Assembly (NCBI GenBank): GCA_036276235.1
Contig: DATBDZ010000210.1
Span: 1-20,567, forward strand
Length of the DNA stretch: 20,567 nt
Reading direction: 5' to 3'
DNA from: JANWHF01 sp036276235
GTDB taxonomy: Bacteria; Planctomycetota; Phycisphaerae; Tepidisphaerales; Tepidisphaeraceae
The notes under the pieces are model-generated. The model was given only the letters and a program-made list of their open reading frames with translations, made no database searches and was not told the DNA's origin. This document shows, piece after piece, positions 1-7,140 of this stretch. The translations under genes were made by a program, and so were the position numbers. Position 1 is the first letter of the stretch. Every line of letters begins with the position of its first letter.

Positions 1-42
1 CCTTATCTTGACCGTTTGGAGATTCGCTCATTCGTTCAGAAG

Positions 43-1359
43 CTATGCAACGCTCGCCGCGACTTTTCGCTGGGCGGCGATCTCCGCCACGACAACCCCC
101 GCTAATCTCTGTATTCCCGGCTCGATCTTGTCCGGCGCGACTTGCCCGAAGCTAAGACGCAGAGAGTTCTTCGGGATCTCGCCGGTTTCTGATGGCGACA
201 TGCAATAGTCGCCCGGCACATACAGCACGCCGGCGGCGACGCAGCTTTGGAACATACGGCCGGCGCGGCTGGTGTCGATTCCTTCGGGCAGTGTCAGCCA
301 CACATACAGCCCGCCGTGCGGGTGCGTCCAGGTGATGCCGGCGTCGGCGGGCATGTGCCGCTTCAGCGCCGCCAACACCGCGTCGCGCTTGGGGCGGTAG
401 CCGCGGCAAAGCACTTCCACGTGCTTCTGATAGCTGCCATCCCGCATCGCCTCCACCGCAATATATTGAGAAATGTTCGCCGACCCAAAATCATGATTCC
501 CCTTCTGCTGCAATACCGCGTGCAGCAGATCATCCGGCATCGCGCTGTAACCAAGCTTAATGCCTGGCGCAAAGGGCTTGCTGAACGTGTTGCTCAGAAT
601 GACGAACTGATTATCGCGATCCAGCGATTTGATCGACGGCATCGCCGGCCCGTCATAGCGTAGCTCCCGATAGGCGGCATCTTCATGGATCAAAATTCGA
701 TGCCGCTTGCTGTACTTGCGAACGAGCTCGAACAATTTCGCCCGCCGCTCGACTGAAAGCGAAAGCCCGGTCGGATTATCAAAATAGCTCGTGCAATAAA
801 CGAGCTTCACGCGCGGCAGCTTTCCTTCGCGCTCCAGCCGCGCCAGCACATCCGCCACGGCATCGACATCCATCCCATCCTCATCCATCGGCACGGCAAT
901 CACCTTCGCCCCCAGCGACGCCAGCGTGCCCGTATAGACGAAGTAGCTCGGATTGCCCGCGATCACGATGTCGCCCGGATCAATCAGCGCATCGCCAACG
1001 AGATACAGCACCTGCTGCGAGCCGGTGGTGACGACGATCTGATCCGCGCCGTAACCCAGCTCAGAAGCGTCAACCCCTTCCAGCTTTGCCAGATGCGCCA
1101 ACAGCTCGCGGCGAAGTTCGGTCAAGCCCAGCGTCGTGTCATATTGCAGCGCATGCCGCGCGCGAGCCGGATCGGAAAAAAGCTTGTGCGTGATGGCGGC
1201 ACATTCCTCAACCGGGAGCGTGAGCGGATCAACCAGCCCCGCCGCAAGGTTGATCAAGCCGGGCGTGCGCAACGCCGTCGTGATCAGATAGCTGATCGGC
1301 TGCTCATGCGTGCGCAGTGCCTTGGCGGATAGCGGTAGCTTCAATTCATTTTCGTTCAC
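43..1359 (-). CDS. PLP-dependent class I/II aminotransferase (2-aminoadipate aminotransferase-like)
   Basis: This is a 438-residue fold-type I aminotransferase that moves an amino group between an amino acid and a 2-oxo acid in the cytoplasm, using pyridoxal phosphate. Visible family motifs are the cofactor phosphate region TTGSQQ (111-116), DNPTG (194-198, Asn195 contacts the cofactor), HEDAAY (225-230, Asp227 pairs with the pyridine nitrogen) and SNTFSKPFAPG (256-266), where Lys261 is the expected Schiff-base lysine. Length and the C-terminal LRLSFG fit the LysN/2-aminoadipate aminotransferase branch. There is no N-terminal GntR domain, so it is an enzyme and not a MocR regulator. The start is GTG at 1359, supported by AGGGAG seven bases upstream. 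It is transcribed away from the comF-like gene. The exact substrate cannot be read from the sequence. Confidence 0.93.
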   Translation of the reverse strand: MNENELKLPLSAKALRTHEQPISYLITTALRTPGLINLAAGLVDPLTLPVEECAAITHKLFSDPARARHALQYDTTLGLTELRRELLAHLAKLEGVDASELGYGADQIVVTTGSQQVLYLVGDALIDPGDIVIAGNPSYFVYTGTLASLGAKVIAVPMDEDGMDVDAVADVLARLEREGKLPRVKLVYCTSYFDNPTGLSLSVERRAKLFELVRKYSKRHRILIHEDAAYRELRYDGPAMPSIKSLDRDNQFVILSNTFSKPFAPGIKLGYSAMPDDLLHAVLQQKGNHDFGSANISQYIAVEAMRDGSYQKHVEVLCRGYRPKRDAVLAALKRHMPADAGITWTHPHGGLYVWLTLPEGIDTSRAGRMFQSCVAAGVLYVPGDYCMSPSETGEIPKNSLRLSFGQVAPDKIEPGIQRLAGVVVAEIAAQRKVAASVA

Positions 1360-1433
1360 GGTTGTGCTCCCTAGCCGATCCTATCGGTCAAACCATCGGG
1401 ATTCAAACGGCCCATCATGCTAAACTGCATTCC

Positions 1434-2180
1434 GTGCTCGCGCGGCGAATCATCGACGATCTGCTGGAATTCTGCTTTCCCGGCAGTTGTGCCGCCTGCA
1501 AAAACCCGTGCGAAGGATCGGCGGCCCTGTGCGAGCCGTGCATGGCGGAGTTGGAGCGACTCTCCAGCGCCCCCGCCTGCGACGACTGCGGAGCACCGCT
1601 CGCATTGCCCGACACACCCTGCGCCTACTGCAAAGGGCGCGGCATCGCCTACTTCGATCGCATCGTCCGCCTGGGCATTTATGAAGAACCGATCCGCACG
1701 CTGATCCTTCAACTCAAATACCACAACAAATGGACGATCGGCGAGCATCTTGCCGACTGGCTTCTGCAGCAGGAACGCGTCAAGGGATTGCTCACGCAAA
1801 CGCAATGTCTGGCGCCGGTCCCACTGCATCGATGGCGTCAATTCAGGCGCGGCTACAACCAGGCCGAGATCCTTGCGCGTCGATTGTCAAAGAAGTGCCG
1901 CATACCGCTGGTCCACCCCGCGCGGCGGGCCATGAACACCGAAACCCAAACGCATCTGCATAGCCGCGCGAAGCGGATGCAGAACTTGCGGGGCGCATTC
2001 GACCTGAAAAACCCAGATTCGATTCAAGGTCGTCACGTCGTTGTAATCGATGACGTGATGACAACCGGCGCGACGCTGCTCACCTTCGCGCGCACGCTCC
2101 GAAAAGCAAAACCCGCATCGCTATGCGCAATCGTGGTAGCCGTTGCGGATCCCGCCGGCCGCGGGTTTGAGGTCGCGTGA
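1434..2180 (+). CDS. comF: ComF family phosphoribosyltransferase-like protein
   Basis: About 248 residues with the ComF layout. Two N-terminal zinc-binding cysteine pairs come first (Cys19/Cys22 with Cys33/Cys36, then Cys49/Cys52 with Cys63/Cys66). A type I phosphoribosyltransferase domain follows, whose PRPP loop reads VVVIDDVMTTGAT at about 202-214. In Bacillus and Haemophilus ComF members are needed for DNA uptake in natural transformation, but the biochemical role is poorly known and no other competence gene is visible here. The reading frame is open as far up as 1317, but that would overlap the start of the divergent aminotransferase gene. I chose GTG at 1434 because the alignable part of the family begins shortly after it; no clear ribosome binding site precedes it, so the start is uncertain. 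It ends about 85 bases before the next gene. Confidence 0.88.
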   Translation: MLARRIIDDLLEFCFPGSCAACKNPCEGSAALCEPCMAELERLSSAPACDDCGAPLALPDTPCAYCKGRGIAYFDRIVRLGIYEEPIRTLILQLKYHNKWTIGEHLADWLLQQERVKGLLTQTQCLAPVPLHRWRQFRRGYNQAEILARRLSKKCRIPLVHPARRAMNTETQTHLHSRAKRMQNLRGAFDLKNPDSIQGRHVVVIDDVMTTGATLLTFARTLRKAKPASLCAIVVAVADPAGRGFEVA

Positions 2181-2265
2181 TATTTATTTCTTGTATGAGC
2201 GTTCCGCGCCCATTAATCTTTCAGATTGTTGGGGTCGCACCAAACTTTTTCAGGGAGAGAGCATC

Positions 2266-3150
2266 ATGCGGAATCAAATCGAGTCATTGGAGAGTCGTCG
2301 TCTTTTATCGGGGAATCTGGTGGTGAACGGGAGCTTTGAGACGCCGCAGATTGGGTTTGGCGCCAGCGGGCAGGATTTTACGGATTATACGGTGGGCCAG
2401 GTTGCCGGCGCGGGGTGGCATGTGACTGCCAACAGCGTCGATATCGTCAGCAATAAGGTGGGGGCTACCTTCGCGAGCACGCCCGCCGCCGGCACGCAAT
2501 ATCTTGATCTGAATGGATATGCCCCCGGCACGATTTCGCAATCCGTCGCCACGGTCATCGGGCGGCGGTACATGCTTCGCTTCGCGTACACGGCGACGCC
2601 GTTCGCGGGCGGCGGCGCTCCGGCCGTCCGGACGGCCAATGTCCTCTTCGGCGGCAAGACGCTTACCACGTTGAGCAAGAATGAGACAGGCGAAACCCCC
2701 AACAAGCCCGGATGGACGTACGTCTCATTCATCGTCACCGCAACCACCACATCGTCAGCGGTCGCCTTCGTCGGAAAATCGCTCGGATCGCTCGGCATCG
2801 CGCTGGATGACATCAGCCTGACCGCTATTCCATCGGGAACGTCCGCCGTTTCCGGCCAGGTCTTTGCCGATGGAAATGGCGACGGCAAGAAAGGGATCGA
2901 CGCCATCGGCCTCTCGGGTTGGACCGTCTGGATTGACCTGAACAACAACGGCACGCTCGACGGGGCCGATCTGAAACTCACCACCGATCACCTCGGCAAA
3001 TTCTCCTTCAGCGCCCTCGCAGCGGGAACATACAAGCTTCACATCGTCGCACAAAGCGGATGGAAGCTGACGACCGCTCCGATCCTCACGGTCAGCGTTG
3101 CGGCAGGACAAACATCATCGACTTCGCTGTTTGGGGAACAGCCGATTTGA
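2266..3150 (+). CDS. Secreted LEPR-XLL protein with DUF642-like and SdrD B-like domains
   Basis: A 294-residue predicted surface or exported protein. It starts with MRNQIESLESRRLLSG, a LEPR-XLL-type N-terminus (LESRRLLSG at 8-16) common in planctomycete exported proteins. Residues about 17-190 begin NLVVNGSFETP and end with LDDISL, the pattern of DUF642/choice-of-anchor galactose-binding-like beta sandwiches. Residues about 193-290 form one SdrD B-like (Cna-B type) module with the calcium-binding style DGNGDGKKG and DLNNNGTLDGADL runs and the FSFSALAAGTYKL strand pair. The ATG at 2266 is preferred over the open frame further upstream because GGGAGAG lies about six bases before it and because the LEPR-XLL motif must be N-terminal. 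There is no catalytic motif; adhesion or a matrix role is an inference. A REP-like palindrome follows the stop directly. Confidence 0.87.
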   Translation: MRNQIESLESRRLLSGNLVVNGSFETPQIGFGASGQDFTDYTVGQVAGAGWHVTANSVDIVSNKVGATFASTPAAGTQYLDLNGYAPGTISQSVATVIGRRYMLRFAYTATPFAGGGAPAVRTANVLFGGKTLTTLSKNETGETPNKPGWTYVSFIVTATTTSSAVAFVGKSLGSLGIALDDISLTAIPSGTSAVSGQVFADGNGDGKKGIDAIGLSGWTVWIDLNNNGTLDGADLKLTTDHLGKFSFSALAAGTYKLHIVAQSGWKLTTAPILTVSVAAGQTSSTSLFGEQPI

Positions 3151-3152
3151 GG

Positions 3153-3240
3153 TCAGAACCCTCTCCCCTGTACTCAGGGGAGAGGGCAGGGTGAGGGGAC
3201 AGGGATCGGTAAATGGCGCTACTCGCAAATCGATACATCC
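3153..3240. repeat. REP-like palindrome (type A) with its downstream core
   Basis: A palindrome at 3159-3186 has arms CCCTCTCCCC and GGGGAGAGGG around an 8-base loop. The 50 bases at 3153-3202 are identical to 11044-11093, and a near copy lies at 19579-19620. Similarity to those copies continues past the palindrome to about 3240 and so runs into the start of the next gene. The second, inverted palindrome found in the other two copies is missing here. It may act as a transcription terminator or mRNA stabiliser for the preceding gene. Confidence 0.85.
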
Positions 3241-3671
3241 TGCTTGCGCTGCTACTCGTGCACGGTGTCGTCGCGCGCGGCCAGCAAACGCAGCCGACAA
3301 CTAATAGGACAAATCCCCTTATCGGAAAATGGGAAACATTCACGATTGCCGGGAAGAACCTTCCGGAAGAGTTCAATTTGATTTGGACGATCGACGACAA
3401 ATACATCACCGTGACCGACAAGACCGGGGACCAAATCACCCGCGATGCTTATACAATTTCAATGGATGCGTCTCCGCATACCATCTTGATGAAGATTGAC
3501 GGTGAAAAAGACCGAATAGGGTGGTTTGAAATCAAAGACAAAAAGTTGCGGATCATCCTGACCATCAACACGGGCAAACCCCCGAAGTCCTGGAACGATG
3601 GAACCGTGATTATTTTCCGATCGATTTCCAGTTCGTCTGGGGCAGCGACTAAATCCGCCCAAGCCAGATAG
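3213..3671 (+). CDS. Small secreted protein, TIGR03067-like
   Basis: A 152-residue protein with a likely Sec signal peptide: an Arg at position 7, a hydrophobic stretch YILLALLLVHGVVA, and a possible cut near ARG-Q. The mature part follows the TIGR03067 pattern frequent in Planctomycetota: an opening GKWET, a middle YTISMDASPHTI, then GWFEIKDKKLRIIL and a final VIIFRSI. The function of that family is unknown; members are small beta-rich exported proteins. The ATG lies inside the core of the preceding REP-like element, so the first ten or so codons appear to derive from repeat DNA. No strong ribosome binding site is visible. Family assignment rests on pattern similarity only. Confidence 0.75.
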   Translation: MALLANRYILLALLLVHGVVARGQQTQPTTNRTNPLIGKWETFTIAGKNLPEEFNLIWTIDDKYITVTDKTGDQITRDAYTISMDASPHTILMKIDGEKDRIGWFEIKDKKLRIILTINTGKPPKSWNDGTVIIFRSISSSSGAATKSAQAR

Positions 3672-3728
3672 TTCACAAGCCAGATAGTGCATCTCGCGAA
3701 CCCCTTTCCCTCCCGCTAAACTCCCCAC

Positions 3729-5108
3729 ATGCTTAATGATGTCCTTGCGGCGGCAGATAACAATCATCAACAATCGATCGCTAATCTGATGGAGATGCTG
3801 CGCATTCCCAGCATTAGCACCGCGCCGCAGCGCGCGGGGGATGTTCGGCGATGTGCGGAGTGGATCGCCTCCAGGCTCAAATCGATCGGCCTTTCGGCGG
3901 AGATCCGCAACACGCCGGGTCATCCGATCGTGCTGGCGAAAAACGCCCACAAGCCGGGGCGGCCGACGGTGCTGTTTTATGGGCATTATGATGTGCAGCC
4001 CCCCGAGCCGCTGGACAAGTGGACGACGCCGCCTTTTGAGCCGACGATCCGCAAGACCGACGCCGGCACCGATGCGATCTACGCCCGCGGCGCGGTCGAT
4101 GATAAAGGCCAGGTCTGGGCGCACATCGAAGCGATCTCCCATTGGCAAAAGTTCGGCGGCGTGCCCGTCAATCTCACAATGCTGATTGAAGGTGAAGAAG
4201 AGATCGGCAGCGATAATCTCGAGGATTTCATCAAAACCCAAGCCCACAAGCTGAAGGCGGATATCGCCGTCATCAGCGACACGGGGCAGTTCGATCGCGG
4301 CATCCCCGCCATTACCTATGGCCTGCGCGGGCTGGCGTATTGCGAGGTGATTCTCACCGGCCCCAGTCACGATCTGCACAGCGGAAGTTATGGCGGCGCG
4401 GTCCCCAACCCGGCGAATGTTCTCTGCGAGCTGCTGGCGACGCTGCATGACAAGGATGGCCGCGTCAATGTTCCGGGGTTTTATGATGATGTGATTCCCC
4501 TCAGCCAGGCCGAGCGCGATGAGTGGGCGAAGCTCCCTTTCGATCAGAAGAAATTCTTTTCGGAGCTGAAGCTGACCGAAGGTACCGGCGAAAAAGGATA
4601 TTCGCCGGTCGAGCGCAAATGGGGCCGCCCCACCTGCGACATCAACGGCCTGACCAGCGGCTACCAGGGCGAAGGCGCCAAAACCATCATCCCCTCCACC
4701 GCCTCGGCAAAAGTCTCGATGCGGCTGGTCCCCGGGCAAGATCCTGAAAAAATCACCGCCAGCTTCGAGCAGGCAATCCGCGATCGCTGCCCGAAAAACG
4801 TAAAGGTAGACGTGCTCCAGCATGGCGCATCGCCCGCAGTGCTGGTCCCCCGCGAAGGCAAAGCCATGCAACTCGCAGCCGCCGCGGTAAAACAAGGCTT
4901 CGGCAAACCCCCCACCCTCATCCGCGAAGGCGGCAGCATCCCCGTCGTCGGATTGATCAAACGACAACTCGCAATCGACACGCTGCTGATAGGCTTCGGC
5001 TTGAATGACGACCGCGCGCATTCGCCCAATGAGAAGTTCGATCTGGATTGCCTCTTCGGCGGCACGCGAACCGCCGTGGCGCTTTATGATGAGCTGAGCC
5101 GGTTGTGA
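3729..5108 (+). CDS. M20 family dipeptidase (zinc metallopeptidase)
   Basis: A 459-residue cytoplasmic M20 peptidase that hydrolyses dipeptides or similar small amides with a two-zinc centre. The metal and catalytic residues are in order: HYDVQPP with His86 and Asp88, GAVDDKG with bridging Asp124, EGEEEIGS with catalytic Glu157 and zinc ligand Glu158, SDTG with Asp184, and AHSPNE with His431. The dimerisation domain between contains HDLHSGSYGG (214-223), typical of the carnosinase/CNDP-like branch. Length matches that branch (about 450-470). ATG at 3729 is the first start of the frame and the N-terminus aligns as expected; no good Shine-Dalgarno is seen. A GC-rich hairpin follows the stop. 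Natural substrate is unknown. Confidence 0.94.
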   Translation: MLNDVLAAADNNHQQSIANLMEMLRIPSISTAPQRAGDVRRCAEWIASRLKSIGLSAEIRNTPGHPIVLAKNAHKPGRPTVLFYGHYDVQPPEPLDKWTTPPFEPTIRKTDAGTDAIYARGAVDDKGQVWAHIEAISHWQKFGGVPVNLTMLIEGEEEIGSDNLEDFIKTQAHKLKADIAVISDTGQFDRGIPAITYGLRGLAYCEVILTGPSHDLHSGSYGGAVPNPANVLCELLATLHDKDGRVNVPGFYDDVIPLSQAERDEWAKLPFDQKKFFSELKLTEGTGEKGYSPVERKWGRPTCDINGLTSGYQGEGAKTIIPSTASAKVSMRLVPGQDPEKITASFEQAIRDRCPKNVKVDVLQHGASPAVLVPREGKAMQLAAAAVKQGFGKPPTLIREGGSIPVVGLIKRQLAIDTLLIGFGLNDDRAHSPNEKFDLDCLFGGTRTAVALYDELSRL

Positions 5109-5163
5109 GGGTGGGTTGGTGGTTGTCCGCGGTTGCACGCGCTGGTTTTCGACGGTTCCAGCT

Positions 5164-5183
5164 GCGCCGTGCTTGCACGGCGC
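5164..5183. terminator. GC-rich hairpin downstream of the dipeptidase gene
   Basis: A perfect 9-bp stem (GCGCCGTGC with GCACGGCGC) closes a TT loop 56 bases after the stop codon of the dipeptidase. Outer bases GTTCC (about 5156) and GGAAC (about 5189) can extend it after an internal bulge. There is no following T-run, so intrinsic termination is uncertain; it may equally be another dispersed palindrome. Confidence 0.45.
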
Positions 5184-5237
5184 GTCCCGGAACACTAAAG
5201 GGATGACGGGTGAAGCGTGTTGACCTCCTCGTCTTGG

Positions 5238-5312
5238 CTTCCGGCTTCCGGCTTCCCCCCTCCCAGCTCCTGTCTCTTGTCTCCTGACTCCTGCACCTCC
5301 TAACTCCTGCAC
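5238..5312. repeat. Heptamer tandem repeat block (CTTCCGG and CTCCTGN units)
   Basis: Two adjoining runs have 7-base periodicity: CTTCCGG, CTTCCGG, CTTCCCC at 5238-5258, then CTCCTGT, CTCTTGT, CTCCTGA, CTCCTGCAC, CTCCTAA, CTCCTGCAC at 5267-5312. Some units carry two extra bases. The block fills most of the gap before the Sua5/phosphatase gene. It resembles one arm of the heptamer inverted repeats seen at 6488-6580 and 7141-7691, but no complementary arm is visible nearby. It is not coding in any convincing frame. Confidence 0.75.
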
Positions 5313-5355
5313 CTTGACACCCCGCGCTTGCCCGCCTCTGATATCGCTGTTGGCG

Positions 5356-6480
5356 ATGAGCAGCTCGATCGTTTCCATTTTCTCGGCCGGCGACTATGAC
5401 CAGCAGATCCAGCGCGGAGCGCAAACGCTGCGCGAGGGAGGCGTCGTCGTGCTCCCGACCGAAACTGTCTACGGGGCGGCGGCGCTGCTGAGCCATCCGA
5501 AAGGCCGCGCGCGGCTTGAAAGCCTGCGCGGCGATGATTCCAAGCCTAAGCCGTTCACCGTTCATCTGGCGACGCCGGAAGCCGCCGAGGCATATACCGG
5601 GCCGCTGAATGATTATGGCCGGCGGCTGGTTCGCAAGCTCTGGCCGGGGCCGGTGGGGCTGGTGTTTGATGTGCCGCCGGAGCTGCGCCAAAAGATTATC
5701 GCGCAGCACAAGGTGCCCGAAGAGACACTCTTTGAAGCTGGCACGATCACGCTACGTTGTCCGGACAACATCGTCGCGACCGATCTCCTTGCGGAAGCCG
5801 AAGGGCCTGTAGCGCTGACGCTCGCTGGCTCGCAGGCATCGGGGCCAAGCTGGTCGGCGGAGGCGCTGGCCAAAGAACTGGGCGACAAGGTCGATCTGAT
5901 TTTCGACGCCGGGCCGACGAAATATTCCAAGCCTTCGACGCTGATTAAAGTGGAAGCTGACACCTATCGGATTGTCCGCAGCGGCGCGTATGATGAGCGG
6001 ATCATCGACCGGTTGCTGAAAACCACGATCCTGTTTGTCTGCAGCGGCAACACCTGCCGCTCGCCGATGGCCGAGGCGATCGCGCGCAATGTGCTCGCGG
6101 AAAATCTCGGCGTCAGCGAATCGGATCTGGAGAAGAAGGGGATTAACGTGCTATCGGCGGGGAGCTTTGCGATGCCCGGCGCGCGGGCGACGCCGCAGGC
6201 GGTCGAGGCGCTGCGCGGCGTGGGGGTCGATCTGACGCATCACCGCTCGCGTCCGCTCACCGTCGAGCTCATCCATCAGGCCGACGCGATTTACACCATG
6301 AGCCGCGGACACGCGCAGGCGGTCATGGCGCTGGTGCCGGCGGCGGCGACAAAAGTTGCCACCCTCGACCCCGACGGCGACATCGATGACCCCATCGGCA
6401 GCGATGTCGGCGTCTACAAGGATTTGGCAGGGCAATTGCGGACACTCATCTCCCGACGCCTGGCGGACGTCGTGCGATAG
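5356..6480 (+). CDS. Fused Sua5/YrdC domain and low-molecular-weight (arginine) phosphatase
   Basis: A 374-residue two-domain protein. Residues about 5-215 are a Sua5/YrdC/YciO domain with PTETVYG (34-40), LWPGP (95-99), TITLRCPDN and PSTLIKV; that family makes threonylcarbamoyl-adenylate for tRNA t6A. Residues about 223-374 are a low-molecular-weight phosphatase with P-loop CSGNTCRS (nucleophile Cys229, Arg235) and general acid Asp345 in DIDDPIG. Thr233 sits where YwlE of Bacillus has the threonine that favours phospho-arginine over phospho-tyrosine. The Sua5 part lacks a clear KxR motif and has SQASG where SANxSG is usual, so its activity is uncertain. The frame is open up to a TTG at 5314 inside repeat DNA; ATG 5356 is preferred. 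rpiB follows, as in the Bacillus ywlC-ywlE-ywlF region. Confidence 0.9.
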   Translation: MSSSIVSIFSAGDYDQQIQRGAQTLREGGVVVLPTETVYGAAALLSHPKGRARLESLRGDDSKPKPFTVHLATPEAAEAYTGPLNDYGRRLVRKLWPGPVGLVFDVPPELRQKIIAQHKVPEETLFEAGTITLRCPDNIVATDLLAEAEGPVALTLAGSQASGPSWSAEALAKELGDKVDLIFDAGPTKYSKPSTLIKVEADTYRIVRSGAYDERIIDRLLKTTILFVCSGNTCRSPMAEAIARNVLAENLGVSESDLEKKGINVLSAGSFAMPGARATPQAVEALRGVGVDLTHHRSRPLTVELIHQADAIYTMSRGHAQAVMALVPAAATKVATLDPDGDIDDPIGSDVGVYKDLAGQLRTLISRRLADVVR

Positions 6481-6487
6481 GCGCGCG

Positions 6488-6580
6488 GAAATACGAGGAT
6501 GGAGGATAGAGGATAGAGGATGGAAGATGGCGATCAGATTAGTGCGCCATCTTCAATCCTCCATTCTCAATCCTCGTTTT
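6488..6580. repeat. Heptamer hairpin without a gene (GAGGATR family)
   Basis: The left arm 6495-6529 is five heptamers, GAGGATG, GAGGATA, GAGGATA, GAGGATG, GAAGATG. The right arm 6545-6576 is its near reverse complement with one unit fewer. The inner ten base pairs (GAAGATGGCG with CGCCATCTTC) are perfect and close a 12-base loop at 6533-6544. Flanking GAAA and TTTC bases extend the stem outwards. The arms share units and the inner GATGGCG end with the gene-carrying element at 7141-7691. It lies between the phosphatase fusion and rpiB and could also act as an mRNA processing or termination structure. Confidence 0.88.
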
Positions 6581-6660
6581 CTCGGTGGCATTGCGGTCCG
6601 TGACACATCGCGGCACCTCTGCTAATGTATCGCGTTGACCGAATGGCGCAGGATTGACTT

Positions 6661-7119
6661 ATGAAACTAGCGGTGGCGTGCGATCACAGAGGTTACGAAG
6701 CCAAACGCCGGTTGCTCCCGGTGCTCAAAAAATGGGGTCATCAAGTGACCGATTTTGGCTGTGACGCGCCCGGCGCGGTCGATTATCCCGATCTGGCCAT
6801 TCCCGCGTCGCGCGCCGTCATCACCGGCACCGCCGAAGCCGCGATCCTCCTGGACGGCAGCGGCATCGGCATGTCCATCGCCGCCAACAAAGTATTTGGC
6901 GTCAGAGCCGCCCTCGCCCACGACGAGGTCACCGCCCGCATCGCCCGCGAGCACAATCATTGCAATGTCCTCTGCCTGGGAACGGATCTGCTCAGCGAAG
7001 ATCACATCCGCCAGATCGTCGAGATCTTTCTGACTACACCCTTTGCCGACGGGCGGCATGTCCGCCGGATTGAGAAGCTGAAACAGATCGAGCTGGAAGA
7101 GCGGACGAAGGGATGTTAG
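6661..7119 (+). CDS. rpiB: Ribose-5-phosphate isomerase B
   Basis: A 152-residue RpiB/LacAB-family protein that interconverts ribose 5-phosphate and ribulose 5-phosphate in the pentose phosphate pathway. It opens with the substrate motif ACDHRGYEAK (6-15), and has DYPD (41-44), DGSGIGMSIAANK (65-77) and a late LGTDLL. In the E. coli type enzyme the residue before GTG/GSG is the catalytic cysteine; here it is Asp65, and the glutamate that replaces this function in the Mycobacterium enzyme is a Met here. The fold motifs are otherwise intact, so it is probably active or acts on a related sugar phosphate. ATG at 6661 is the only good start. Position after the Sua5/YwlE-like fusion matches a conserved gene order. 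Confidence 0.92.
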   Translation: MKLAVACDHRGYEAKRRLLPVLKKWGHQVTDFGCDAPGAVDYPDLAIPASRAVITGTAEAAILLDGSGIGMSIAANKVFGVRAALAHDEVTARIAREHNHCNVLCLGTDLLSEDHIRQIVEIFLTTPFADGRHVRRIEKLKQIELEERTKGC

Positions 7120-7140
7120 GCGCGTTGTGCGAACTGGTGG

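Noticed and set aside
3459..5378. A 639-codon open frame on the minus strand over the dipeptidase gene
   Set aside because: It is the reverse shadow of a well-supported M20 gene in GC-rich DNA; its translation shows no family pattern and is biased as expected for an antisense frame.
6488..6580. CRISPR or direct-repeat array interpretation of the GAGGAT repeats
   Set aside because: Units are 7 bases with no spacers and the two arms are inverted, which does not fit a CRISPR array.
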